A DNA stretch of 41,625 bases from Bradyrhizobium mercantei (GTDB lineage Bacteria > Pseudomonadota > Alphaproteobacteria > Rhizobiales > Xanthobacteraceae). The position numbers and the translations under genes are program-made. How positions within the stretch are numbered: position 1 is the stretch's first letter; each line of letters begins with the position of its first letter. The stretch covers positions 1 to 41,625 of the forward strand of contig NZ_MKFI01000017.1 of NCBI RefSeq assembly GCF_001982635.1, read 5' to 3'. Under the pieces are notes generated by a model. The model saw only the letters and a program-made list of their open reading frames with translations. It searched no databases and was not told the DNA's origin. Shown here piece after piece: positions 23,967 through 31,944 of this stretch.

Positions 23967-24524
23967 ATGGACCAGATTGCCGTTCACCAGGACAGCGCGA
24001 CCAGCACCGACTGGCCGGTTGCGATCTACCGCACGCTGAAGAGCTTCGGCGTGGCGCAGGTGTCCTACGTTCCCGATGCCGGTCATTCCAAGCTGATCAA
24101 GCTGTCGCACGCCGATGCCGACATCAAGACCACCGTGCTGACCACCGAGGAGGAAGGCGTGGCGATGGCCGCTGGCGCATGGCTCGGCGGCGATCGCGCG
24201 GTGCTGCTGATGCAATCGAGCGGGGTCGGCAATTGCGTCAACATGCTGTCGCTGATGGCGAGCTGCCGCTTTCCGTTGCTGACGCTGGTGACGATGCGCG
24301 GCGAATGGGCCGAGTTCAATCCCTGGCAGATCCCGATGGGCCGCGCGACGCCGCAGGCGTTCGAGATCATGGGCACGACAGTGCTGCGGCTGGAGAACCC
24401 CGACGACGCCGAGGAGGTGATCTCGGCGGCCGCCTCGCTGGCCTATGACGGCGACCAGCAGGTCGCAGTGCTGATCTCGCAGCGGATGATCGGCCGCAAG
24501 AAGTGGACCAAGGAGACGCATTGA
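23967..24524 (+). CDS. ThDP-dependent decarboxylase, alpha (pyrimidine-binding) subunit
   Basis: This is a 185-residue protein equivalent to the N-terminal domain of a split thiamine-diphosphate enzyme of the sulfopyruvate/phosphonopyruvate decarboxylase type. It has VSYVPDAGHSKLI (near residue 33), the ThDP-activating Glu in TEEEGVAMAAGAWLGG (about 60-75), SSGVGNCVN and TMRGEWAEFNPWQ. The start is placed at 23967 because GAGG lies 5 nt upstream; an ATG at 23964 is also possible. It overlaps the beta-subunit gene by 1 nt (TGATG), so the two are coupled. The true substrate is unknown: a 3-substituted pyruvate is likely, and no coenzyme M or phosphonate genes are nearby. Confidence 0.85.
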   Translation: MDQIAVHQDSATSTDWPVAIYRTLKSFGVAQVSYVPDAGHSKLIKLSHADADIKTTVLTTEEEGVAMAAGAWLGGDRAVLLMQSSGVGNCVNMLSLMASCRFPLLTLVTMRGEWAEFNPWQIPMGRATPQAFEIMGTTVLRLENPDDAEEVISAAASLAYDGDQQVAVLISQRMIGRKKWTKETH

Positions 24525-25117
24525 TGTCAGCCGCAACAGGCACTCTCGATCGCCGCGCCGCCGTGAAGGCGCTGCTCACTGAGCGCGGTGAGCTGCTCGT
24601 GATCTCCGGGCTCGGCTCCTCGTCCTACGACGTGTTCGACGCCGGCGAGCATCCCGGCAACTTCTATCTCTGGGGCGCCATGGGCGGCGCCGCGATGGTC
24701 GGGCTCGGGCTTGCGCTGGCGCAGCCGAAGCGGCCGGTGCTGGTCGTGACCGGCGACGGCGAGCAGCTGATGGGCATCGGCAGCCTGCTGACCATCGCGA
24801 CCAAGCAGCCCGGCAATCTCTCGATCGCGGTGCTCGACAACGGCCATTTCGGCGAAACCGGCATGCAGCTCAGCCACTCCGGCCTCGGCGCCAAGCTCGA
24901 GGTGATCGCGAGCGGCGCGGGCATCACCAACGTTACCGATATCGCCGACATGGCTGGCATCGAAAGCTTCCGCACGAGCCTGCGCGATCTCAATGGCGGC
25001 CCGCGGCTGGCGCGGATCCGTATCGCATCCGGCGAAGTCGAGCGTGCGCTGCCGCCGCGCGACGGCACGTACCTCAAGAACCGCTTCCGCGGTCATCTCG
25101 GCTTTGCGGTGACCTGA
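24524..25117 (+). CDS. ThDP-dependent decarboxylase, beta (pyrophosphate-binding) subunit
   Basis: This is a 197-residue protein matching the C-terminal ThDP domain. The cofactor-binding motif starts at GDG (77-79, VVTGDGEQLMGIG) and ends at Asn106 (VLDNGHFGETG), the classical GDG-x26-N spacing that holds Mg2+ and the pyrophosphate. It also has LWGAMGGAAMVGLGLALA (about 49-66). It is coupled to the alpha gene through a 1-nt overlap. Together the two make the alpha/beta arrangement of ComDE-like decarboxylases rather than a one-chain enzyme. The transcription unit probably ends at the repeat 18 nt downstream. Confidence 0.87.
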   Translation: MSAATGTLDRRAAVKALLTERGELLVISGLGSSSYDVFDAGEHPGNFYLWGAMGGAAMVGLGLALAQPKRPVLVVTGDGEQLMGIGSLLTIATKQPGNLSIAVLDNGHFGETGMQLSHSGLGAKLEVIASGAGITNVTDIADMAGIESFRTSLRDLNGGPRLARIRIASGEVERALPPRDGTYLKNRFRGHLGFAVT

Positions 25118-25134
25118 AAACATGTCCCCAACTT

Positions 25135-25221
25135 CGTCATTGCGAGGAGCAAAGCGACGAAGCAATCCATCGCTCCGCGCAGGCGGCGACAATGGATTGC
25201 TTCGCTTCGCTCGCAATGACG
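25135..25221. repeat. Palindromic repeat (cgtcattgcgagg type)
   Basis: The outer arms cgtcattgcga and tcgcaatgacg (25135-25145, 25211-25221) and inner arms gcaatccat/atggattgc make a long hairpin between convergent genes. It is a well-known dispersed repeat of this genome type (recollection), and a related fragment occurs at 36933-36960. Confidence 0.85.
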
Positions 25222-25240
25222 GAAATCAGAGTCGCCGCGC

Positions 25241-26164
25241 TCAGGCGAGCTGGATATCCCAGAGCCCCTCGGCGCGGCACGCGGCGACCTCGTCGCGCAG
25301 CAATCTTGCGATCAGCGTGATCGCATTCGAGCCGGGATGCTCGACCGGCGAAGCCAGGGTCAGCTCGCGCCGCGGCGCCGGACGCGCGATCGGCGCGGTC
25401 TCGAGGCGGCCTTCGGCGACCTCGCCGCGCACCGAGGACGGCGGCAGCATGGTGTATCCAAGCCCCTCCTCGACCAGGCTGGTCAGCACCCGGAACGAAT
25501 CCGCCTCGAGCTTGACGTCGAGCGTGACCTTCTTCTTCGCCGCCGCGTTCTCGATCATGGCGCGGAGCCCGTGCGAATGACTGGGCAGCACCAGGCGCTG
25601 GCGCAGCAGCCAGCCGATCTCGACTTGCTTTCTCTCGCTCAGCCCGCTGCCGCGCGGACCGACCGCGACGATGCTATCGCGGCCGAGGCTCTGCACCGCC
25701 AGATGCAGGTCGACCGACGGGCCGTAGATCACCGCAAGGTCCATCTCGCCGCGATGCAGCCACTCGATCAGATGGCCGCTGTAGCTTTCGACGATGCAGA
25801 GCGAGATGCCGGGATAGCGCTCCACCGTGCGCCGCGCCAGTCGCGCCGAGATCACGCAGCTCACCGTCGGCACCAGCCCGAGCACGACGCGCCCGGACGG
25901 CGCGCCGCCGGCGGACTGGATGTCGTCGCGGATCTGGTCGATCTGCCGCACGATACCGCTGGTGCGCGCCAGCAGCAGCCGCCCCGCGTCGGTCAGCACC
26001 ATGCCGCGGCCGTTGCGCGTGAACAATTCGGTGCGCAGCTCGTGCTCCAGCAGCTTGATCTGCCGGCTCAGCGCCGGTTGCGCGACCCGCAAGGTATCGG
26101 ATGCCTTGCTCAGGCTCCCGAGTTCCGCGACGCACGCAAAGGTCCTAAGCTGGCGGAAATCCAT
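25241..26164 (-). CDS. LysR-family regulator of the CoA-thioester module
   Basis: This is a 307-residue LysR regulator. The HTH (residues 1-60) contains TFACVAELGSLSKASDTL and QPALSRQIKLLEHELRTELF; the effector domain starts near GRVVLGLVPTVS. The GLRAMIENAAA and LVEEGLGYTMLP stretches are typical of the CbbR/NAC-type ligand-binding fold. ATG 26164 is preferred over TTG 26173 because it gives the standard MDFRQLRTF start, with AGGA at a workable distance. It is divergent from the acyl-CoA dehydrogenase gene, and a perfect T-N11-A box lies in the gap. It most likely activates 26287-29447 when a pathway intermediate is present. It could also act on the convergent ThDP decarboxylase pair. Confidence 0.9.
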   Translation of the reverse strand: MDFRQLRTFACVAELGSLSKASDTLRVAQPALSRQIKLLEHELRTELFTRNGRGMVLTDAGRLLLARTSGIVRQIDQIRDDIQSAGGAPSGRVVLGLVPTVSCVISARLARRTVERYPGISLCIVESYSGHLIEWLHRGEMDLAVIYGPSVDLHLAVQSLGRDSIVAVGPRGSGLSERKQVEIGWLLRQRLVLPSHSHGLRAMIENAAAKKKVTLDVKLEADSFRVLTSLVEEGLGYTMLPPSSVRGEVAEGRLETAPIARPAPRRELTLASPVEHPGSNAITLIARLLRDEVAACRAEGLWDIQLA

Positions 26165-26195
26165 ACTTGCCAATCCTGGAAGGCAGGTTCATACG

Positions 26196-26214
26196 CTATA
26201 ACAAAACAGCATAG
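26196..26214. promoter_or_regulatory. LysR-type operator, CTAT-N11-ATAG
   Basis: CTAT (26196-26199), 11 bases and ATAG (26211-26214) form the classical LTTR box with symmetric arms. It sits 32 bp upstream of the LysR start and 72 bp upstream of the acyl-CoA dehydrogenase start, in the right place to control both. Confidence 0.75.
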
Positions 26215-26286
26215 GGAGTTTACCGGGGCCCCACAACAGCGGGCGCTTCATCCGGCATCCGCGCAACCTCGCGATAAGAAGAACCG

Positions 26287-27456
26287 ATGACCGCACACGA
26301 ACAGCACACCGACGACCATTCCGACATCCGCGACGCCGTCGCAAAGCTCTGCGCGCAGTTTCCGGGCGAATACTGGCGCAAGCTCGACCGCCAGATGGCC
26401 TATCCGAAGGAATTCGTCGATGCGCTGACGGAGGCCGGCTATCTCTCGGTGCTGATCCCCGAAGAATATGGCGGTGCGGGCCTGAAGCTGTCGGCGGCGG
26501 CGGCGATCCTGGAAGAGATCCAGCGCGCCGGCTGCAATGGCGGCGGCTGCCATGCCCAGATGTACACGATGGGCACCGTGCTGCGGCACGGCAACGACGC
26601 GCAAAAGGCAAAATATCTGCCGAAGGTCGCGACCGGCGAATTGCGGCTGCAGGCATTCGGCGTCACCGAGCCGACCAGCGGCACCGACACCTCATCGCTG
26701 AAGACCTTCGCGCGCCGCGAGGGCGACCACTACGTCGTCAACGGCCAGAAGATCTGGACCAGCCGCGCCGAATATTCCGACCTGATGATCCTGCTCGCGC
26801 GCACGACGCCGAAGGAGCAGTCCAGGAAGCGCACTGACGGGCTTTCGGTGTTCATCGTCGACATGCGCGAGGTGAAGGGCAAGGGGCTGGAGATCCGCCC
26901 GATCCGCACCATGATGAACCACGCCACGACGGAAGTGTTCTTCACCGACATGAAGGTGCCGGCGGAAAACCTGATCGGCGACGAAGGCAAGGGTTTCCGC
27001 TACATCCTGTCCGGCATGAATGCCGAGCGCATCCTGATCGCGGCCGAATGCGTCGGCGACGCCAAGTGGTTCATCCAGAAGGCCACCAACTACGCCAAGG
27101 AGCGCAGCGTGTTCGGCCGGCCGATCGGCCAAAATCAAGGCATCCAGTTCCCGATCGCAAAGGCCTACGCCTCGATGCGCGCGGCGGAACTGATGGTGAA
27201 GGAAGCCACCCGCAAATACGAGGCCGGGCTCGACTGCGGCGCCGAGGCCAACATGGCCAAGATGCTGGCGGCCGATGCCTCCTGGGAAGCCGCCAATGCT
27301 TGCGTGCAGACCCATGGCGGCTTCGGCTTCGCCGAGGAATACGACGTCGAGCGCAAGTTCCGCGAGACCCGGCTCTATCAGGTGGCGCCGATCTCGACCA
27401 ACCTGATCCTCTCCTTCGTCGCCGAGCACGTGCTCGGCATGCCCCGCTCCTACTGA
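26287..27456 (+). CDS. Acyl-CoA dehydrogenase with the catalytic Glu in the IVD/LCAD position
   Basis: This is a 389-residue flavoprotein with the full fold. FAD- and substrate-contacting motifs FGVTEPTSGTD (124-134) and KIWTSRAEYSD (155-165) are present, followed by RSVFGRPIGQNQGIQFPIA (273-291) and QTHGGFGFAEEYDVER (341-356). The usual C-terminal catalytic Glu (YEGTS in MCAD) is replaced: the aligned stretch reads LYQVAPISTN (363-372) with Pro368. Instead Glu247 in NAERI matches the Glu of isovaleryl-CoA and long-chain dehydrogenases, so the enzyme is probably active on branched or bulky acyl chains. It is the first gene after the LysR box, 11 bp from a CoA-transferase gene. Methylsuccinyl-CoA-type substrates are possible given the neighbours. 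Confidence 0.9.
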   Translation: MTAHEQHTDDHSDIRDAVAKLCAQFPGEYWRKLDRQMAYPKEFVDALTEAGYLSVLIPEEYGGAGLKLSAAAAILEEIQRAGCNGGGCHAQMYTMGTVLRHGNDAQKAKYLPKVATGELRLQAFGVTEPTSGTDTSSLKTFARREGDHYVVNGQKIWTSRAEYSDLMILLARTTPKEQSRKRTDGLSVFIVDMREVKGKGLEIRPIRTMMNHATTEVFFTDMKVPAENLIGDEGKGFRYILSGMNAERILIAAECVGDAKWFIQKATNYAKERSVFGRPIGQNQGIQFPIAKAYASMRAAELMVKEATRKYEAGLDCGAEANMAKMLAADASWEAANACVQTHGGFGFAEEYDVERKFRETRLYQVAPISTNLILSFVAEHVLGMPRSY

Positions 27457-27467
27457 GTTCAGAGATC

Positions 27468-28568
27468 ATGTTGCCGCTTGAGGGATTGACCGTCATCGCC
27501 GTCGAACAGGCGGTTGCCGCGCCGTTCTGCTCGTCACGCCTCGCCGATGCCGGCGCCCATGTCATCAAGATCGAGCGGCCCGAGGGCGATTTCGCCCGCG
27601 GCTACGACGCCGCGGCGAAGGGCCAGAGCAGCTATTTCGTCTGGCTCAACCGCGGCAAGGATTCCGCCGTGGTCGATCTCGCCACCAAGGACGGCCGCGC
27701 AGAGCTGGAACGACTGATCGCGAGCGCCGACGTGCTGCTGCAGAACCTCAAGCCTGGCTCGATGGACAAGCTCGGCTTCGCGCGCGAGCGGCTGCGCAAG
27801 GATTATCCCAAGCTGATCATGTGCACGATCACGGGCTACGGGGACACCGGGCCGTATGCCGACCGCAAGGCCTATGATCTGCTGATCCAGGCCGAGAGCG
27901 GGCTTGCCTCGATCACCGGCGGCCCCGAAGGCGCCTCGCGCGTCGGCATGTCGATCGTCGACGTCGCGACCGGCGCCACCGCGCATGCCGCGATCCTCGA
28001 GGCGCTGATCGGCCGCGGCCGCACCGGCCAAGGCGCCGATATCCGGATCTCGATGTTCGACGTGATGGCCGATTGGCTCACCGTGCCGCTGCTCAATGCC
28101 GAGGACGGCAAGTCGCCCAAACGCATCGGCCTCGCCCATCCCTCGATCGCGCCCTACGGCGTGTTCCGCTCGAAGGACGGCAAGGAGATCCTGATCTCGA
28201 TCCAGAGCGAGCGCGAGTGGAAGACGCTGTGCGCCAGGGTGCTGGGCCAGCCCACTCTCCCCGACGATCCGCGCTTTACCAACATGGTCGAGCGCGTGCG
28301 CAACCGCGCGATCACCGACCAGATCGTCAGCGACAGCTTTGGCAGGCTGACGCGCGAGGAATTGCTGGCGAAGCTCGCGGAGGCCGACATCGCCTTTGCC
28401 GAGGTCAACAGCATGGACGACCTCGCCAAGCATCCGCATCTGCGTCGCATCGAGATCGACACGCCGAACGGCAAGGTCAGCTATCCGGCGCCGGCCGCGA
28501 TCGTGGTCGGCGAAGACAGGCACTACGGCAAGGTGCCCGCGATCGGCGAGCGCACCCGACGTTCCTGA
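27468..28568 (+). CDS. Class III CoA-transferase (CaiB/BaiF family)
   Basis: This is a 366-residue protein. It has the N-terminal LEGLTVIAVEQAVAAPFCSS and HVIKIERPEGD motif, LNRGKDS, NLKPGSMDKLG (93-103) and KAYDLLIQAESGL (134-146), in which Asp137 is the expected catalytic carboxylate that forms the CoA anhydride intermediate. The start at 27468 gives the standard CaiB start; the frame is open upstream into the preceding gene, but that part is a shadow. It lies 11 nt after the acyl-CoA dehydrogenase and 27 nt before the hydratase, so it is mid-operon. Family III enzymes move CoA between carboxylates and include mesaconyl-CoA C1-C4 transferase (Mct). That role would fit the next gene; the substrate is not proven. 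Confidence 0.9.
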   Translation: MLPLEGLTVIAVEQAVAAPFCSSRLADAGAHVIKIERPEGDFARGYDAAAKGQSSYFVWLNRGKDSAVVDLATKDGRAELERLIASADVLLQNLKPGSMDKLGFARERLRKDYPKLIMCTITGYGDTGPYADRKAYDLLIQAESGLASITGGPEGASRVGMSIVDVATGATAHAAILEALIGRGRTGQGADIRISMFDVMADWLTVPLLNAEDGKSPKRIGLAHPSIAPYGVFRSKDGKEILISIQSEREWKTLCARVLGQPTLPDDPRFTNMVERVRNRAITDQIVSDSFGRLTREELLAKLAEADIAFAEVNSMDDLAKHPHLRRIEIDTPNGKVSYPAPAAIVVGEDRHYGKVPAIGERTRRS

Positions 28569-28595
28569 CATCCCTCCTGCCCGGGCAACACAGTC

Positions 28596-29447
28596 ATGAC
28601 CGATAAACTCGACCTCGATCATCTCCGCCAATGGATTGGCAAGACCACGGAGGCCTCCGACGTCGTCACCAAATATCTGGTGATGGGGCTGCGCGCGACG
28701 CTGTTCCAGGAGATCGGTGAGCCGAAGGCCGGCGATGCCGCGCCGTGGACCACGCATTGGTGCCTGGCGCAGCCGGTGTTTCCGATGTCGCAGCTTGGCC
28801 CCGACGGCCATCCGACCCGTGGCGGCTTCCTGCCGCCGGTGCCGCTGCCGCGCCGGATGTGGGCCGGCGGCGAGCTCGAATTCTTCGACAGCTTGCGGAT
28901 CGGCGACGACGCCAAGCGCACCTCGCGCATCGCCGACGTCACCGTGAAATCAGGCTCGACCGGCACGCTGTGCTTCGTCTCGGTCAACCATGAGGTGACG
29001 ACGCCGCGCGGGCTGGCGGTCCGCGAGCGGCAGGACATCGTCTACCGCGAGATGACGACCACGCAAAGCTCAGCGCCTGCCAAGGCACCGCCGCCGCCGG
29101 CCGCGCAGCACCGCGAAAGCCACGTCTCTGACCCGGTGCTGCTGTTTCGTTACTCGGCGCTGACCTTCAACGGCCACCGCATCCACTACGACCGCGACTA
29201 CGTTACCAAGGTCGAGGGCTATCCGGGCCTGATCTTCCACGGCCCGCTGCAGGCTTCCTTCATCGTCGAGCTCGCCGCGAAACTGCGCGGCGGCAAGCCG
29301 CCGAAGAAGCTTTCCTATCGCGGCGTGCAGCCGCTGTTCGAGGGCAGCGAGTTCTCGATCAATGCCAGTGACAAGGACGGCGGCATGGAGCTGTGGACCG
29401 CCAATGCCGAGGGCCAGCCGACCATGAAGGGCACGGCGACCTGGTAG
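28596..29447 (+). CDS. Double hot-dog hydratase, mesaconyl/itaconyl-CoA hydratase-like
   Basis: This is a 283-residue MaoC-like protein of the HTD2/FAS1-type dehydratase family. The first hot-dog covers about 1-155 (GGFLPPVPLPRRMWAGGELE). A Pro/Ala linker lies at 158-170. The second hot-dog has YSALTFNGHRIHYDRDY (186-202) and PGLIFHGPLQ (210-219), which contains the His and polar residues of the hydratase active site. Related enzymes include mesaconyl-C4-CoA hydratase (Meh) of the 3-hydroxypropionate bicycle and itaconyl-CoA hydratase (Ich). It is the last gene of the LysR-controlled operon. With the dehydrogenase and CoA-transferase it could turn methylsuccinyl-CoA to citramalyl-CoA; the lyase that would finish this route is not in the window. 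Confidence 0.87.
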   Translation: MTDKLDLDHLRQWIGKTTEASDVVTKYLVMGLRATLFQEIGEPKAGDAAPWTTHWCLAQPVFPMSQLGPDGHPTRGGFLPPVPLPRRMWAGGELEFFDSLRIGDDAKRTSRIADVTVKSGSTGTLCFVSVNHEVTTPRGLAVRERQDIVYREMTTTQSSAPAKAPPPPAAQHRESHVSDPVLLFRYSALTFNGHRIHYDRDYVTKVEGYPGLIFHGPLQASFIVELAAKLRGGKPPKKLSYRGVQPLFEGSEFSINASDKDGGMELWTANAEGQPTMKGTATW

Positions 29448-29550
29448 AGCGCGAGCACGACGCCGATCGGAATGCGAGGAAATCACGAGGCGCTTTCATC
29501 GGCGCCTCGTATTCCCTATTGTGATCGCATTCATCCCTGGATCACGGATC

Positions 29551-30603
29551 ATGAGTCGCTTCTGGAGTTCGGTCGTCCACAATCTGTCGCCCTACGTGCC
29601 CGGCGAGCAGCCGAAGATCGACGGCCTCATCAAGCTCAATACCAACGAGAATCCCTACCCGCCGTCGCCGCGCGCCGTGGCTGCGATCGCTGCGACGACG
29701 GACCGCCTGCGGCTCTATCCCGATCCGCGCGCAACCGCGCTGCGCGAGGCGATCGCGACGCGCTACGGCGTCACGTCGGACGAGGTGTTCGTCGGCAACG
29801 GCTCGGACGAGGTGCTGGCCCACAGCTTCCCGGCGCTGCTGAAGCACGACGCGCCGCTGCTGTTTCCGGATATCACCTACAGCTTCTATCCGGTCTATTG
29901 CCGCCTCTATGGCGTCAGCCATGAGGTGGTGCCGCTCGATGCCGCGATGCGGATTGATCTCGCCGACTACCGGCGGCCCGGCAGCGCCATCCTGCTGTGC
30001 AATCCCAACGCACCGACCGGTACGGCGCTGCCGCGTGCCGCGATCGAGGCGCTGCTGACCGAGCATCCCGACAAGCTCGTCGTGGTCGACGAGGCCTATG
30101 TCGATTTCGGCGCCGAGAGCGCCGTGCCGCTGGTGGCGCGCCACGACAATCTGCTGGTGATCCAGACGCTCTCCAAGTCGCGTGCGCTGGCGGGACTGCG
30201 CGTCGGCTTCGCCATCGGCCAGCGTCCGCTGATCGAGGCGCTGGAGCGGGTGAAGGACAGCTTCAACTCCTATCCGCTGGACTGCTTCGCGATCGCAGGC
30301 GCGGTCGCCGCGATCGAAGACGACGCATGGTTTGAAGAGACGCGGCAGCGCATCATCGGAAGCCGCGAGGCGCTGGTCGGCGGCCTCACCGAGCTCGGCT
30401 TCGAGGTGCTGCCGTCGCTTGCGAATTTCGTGTTCGCCCGCCACGGCGGTCATCGCGGCGCGGATCTCGCCGCGAAGCTGCGCGCGCGCGGCGTCCTGGT
30501 GCGGCATTTCCAGAAGCCGCGGATCGAGGATTTCCTGCGCGTCACGGTCGGCACCGACGAGGAGTGCGGCCGCCTGCTCGGCCTGCTGCGCGACATGGTC
30601 TGA
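29551..30603 (+). CDS. hisC: Histidinol-phosphate aminotransferase
   Basis: This is a 350-residue fold-type I PLP enzyme. KLNTNENPYPPSP (28-40) is the HisC signature start. It also has NGSDEVL (83-89), the Asn-Pro-x-x-Pro-Thr-Gly stretch NPNAPTGT (151-158), VVDEAYVDF (178-186) and the Schiff-base lysine Lys209 in TLSKSRALAGLRVGF. The start at 29551 gives MSRFWSSVVHNLSPYVPGEQ; a GTG at 29521 in the same frame is not supported. No other his genes are near, so this may be a second HisC paralogue, perhaps acting on aromatic amino-acid or other pathway substrates. Catalytic residues are intact. Confidence 0.9.
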   Translation: MSRFWSSVVHNLSPYVPGEQPKIDGLIKLNTNENPYPPSPRAVAAIAATTDRLRLYPDPRATALREAIATRYGVTSDEVFVGNGSDEVLAHSFPALLKHDAPLLFPDITYSFYPVYCRLYGVSHEVVPLDAAMRIDLADYRRPGSAILLCNPNAPTGTALPRAAIEALLTEHPDKLVVVDEAYVDFGAESAVPLVARHDNLLVIQTLSKSRALAGLRVGFAIGQRPLIEALERVKDSFNSYPLDCFAIAGAVAAIEDDAWFEETRQRIIGSREALVGGLTELGFEVLPSLANFVFARHGGHRGADLAAKLRARGVLVRHFQKPRIEDFLRVTVGTDEECGRLLGLLRDMV

Positions 30604-30697
30604 TCGCCATTCACCGTCGACGCAACTTGCGATCGATGGCGCCAACCTGCATAGTGACCGCGCGGCAAGATGCACGGTTCTCCGGGAAGGAGCTGTC

Positions 30698-31588
30698 ATG
30701 CGGTTTGCGATCGGCGATGCGACCGTCGACGTCATCGTCGAAGACGACGATTTTGGGCTTCCGTTGTCCGAATTCCTGCCGGGATATGATCGCGGCTCGA
30801 TCGAAGCGCATCGCGACACGCTGGAGCCGGTGTTCATCGATCTCGCCCGCGATATCGCAAAGCACGCGATCCAGAGCTTTGTGATCCGGACGGGCGGACG
30901 AACGCTGCTGGTCGACGCCTGCATCGGCGAGCACAAGGACATCCCCGAGATCCCGGCCTGGCACCGGCGGCGCGGCAGCGGCTTCCTCGATCGGCTGCGC
31001 GCGAGCGGCGTCGATCCAGGCGATATCGATCTGGTGTTCTGCACCCACCTGCATGTCGATCATGTCGGCTGGAACACGCGCCAGGACAATGGCCGTTGGG
31101 CGCCGACCTTTCCCAACGCGCGCTATCTGTTCGGCCGCCGCGAGCTTGCGGACTGGATGGCGCAGCATGATGCCGGCCGCGCGCCGCCGATCCACGCCCG
31201 CGCGCTGGAGCAGAGCGTCATTCCGATCGTCGAGGCCGGCCGTGTCGATCTGGTCGACGACGGCCATGAGTTGGGACGGGGTCTGCGGCTCGTCCCGCTG
31301 CCCGGCCACACCAGCGGCCAGATGGGGTTGCGCGTCGACTACCCACAGCACCGCGCGATCTTTTGCGGGGATGCCGTGCACAATCCGGTGCAGATCTTCC
31401 AGCCCGATCTGTCCACCTCATCCTGCACCGACCCGCAGCTCGCGCGCGAGACACGCACGAAGATCCTGGCGGAAGCAGCGGACAGCGGCCGGCTCGTCAT
31501 ACCGGCCCACTTCCGCGGCGCGCGCTGCGCCCACATCCGCCGGGACGGCGGTGGCTACGCGCCGGTGTTCGACACCGTTCCTCGGTGA
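30698..31588 (+). CDS. Metallo-beta-lactamase-fold hydrolase (AHL-lactonase/glyoxalase II-like)
   Basis: This is a 296-residue protein with the zinc motif THLHVDHVGW (116-125; HxHxDH), a later His in PLPGHTSGQ and a FCGDAVHN Asp bridge. It has no signal peptide, so it is cytoplasmic. GGAAGGAG sits 5 nt before ATG 30698, a strong start; the frame is open upstream only as a shadow of hisC. The fold fits many hydrolases (lactonases, thioesterases, phosphodiesterases) and the substrate is unknown. It follows hisC by 94 nt and is convergent with an ABM monooxygenase gene. It is not closely related to the B3 lactamase at 35873. Confidence 0.85.
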   Translation: MRFAIGDATVDVIVEDDDFGLPLSEFLPGYDRGSIEAHRDTLEPVFIDLARDIAKHAIQSFVIRTGGRTLLVDACIGEHKDIPEIPAWHRRRGSGFLDRLRASGVDPGDIDLVFCTHLHVDHVGWNTRQDNGRWAPTFPNARYLFGRRELADWMAQHDAGRAPPIHARALEQSVIPIVEAGRVDLVDDGHELGRGLRLVPLPGHTSGQMGLRVDYPQHRAIFCGDAVHNPVQIFQPDLSTSSCTDPQLARETRTKILAEAADSGRLVIPAHFRGARCAHIRRDGGGYAPVFDTVPR

Positions 31589-31631
31589 AGCTCCAGCCTC
31601 AAACAGGCATGACGCCGCGAACCGGCTAGGC

Positions 31632-31925
31632 CTACGCGGCGGGCGTGCACCGCGTCGCACTGATCTTGATGCCGAGCCCAGCGCTCTCCTCGCGAAACTG
31701 CGCGATCGAGCGCGCATTGCGATGCGCCTCGAACGCGGCGTCGTCCTGGTAGACCTCATAGATCAGCAGTTTTGCGGCGTCCTCGCGCGGCACCAGGATC
31801 TCGAAATGCAGCGTGCCCGGTTCATCCCTGAGCGAGCGGGCACCGTGCGCCGACAGTAACGACTGCACCTGATCGCGCTTCTCCGGCGCGACCTCGACAG
31901 TTGCGATGAGTGCAAGTTTCGACAT
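31632..31925 (-). CDS. ABM-family (antibiotic biosynthesis monooxygenase-like) protein
   Basis: This is a 97-residue dimeric alpha/beta barrel-type protein: LALIATVEVAPEKRDQVQSL, EPGTLHFEILVPR, LIYEVYQDDAAFEAHRN and FREES are the family hallmarks. AAGGA lies about 7 nt before the ATG at 31925, 19 nt downstream of the epoxide hydrolase stop, so it is the last gene of a four-gene operon (VOC, cysteine hydrolase, epoxide hydrolase, ABM). ABM proteins include quinol oxygenases and heme- or quinone-handling enzymes such as YgiN. Here it may deal with quinones or reactive aldehydes made by the same pathway (inference). Confidence 0.85.
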   Translation of the reverse strand: MSKLALIATVEVAPEKRDQVQSLLSAHGARSLRDEPGTLHFEILVPREDAAKLLIYEVYQDDAAFEAHRNARSIAQFREESAGLGIKISATRCTPAA

Positions 31926-31944
31926 GACGGATTCCTTTCAAGTC

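Noticed and set aside
27048..27467. N-terminal extension of the CoA-transferase into the acyl-CoA dehydrogenase gene
   Set aside because: The extension is low-complexity Arg-rich shadow; the standard CaiB start lies at 27468.
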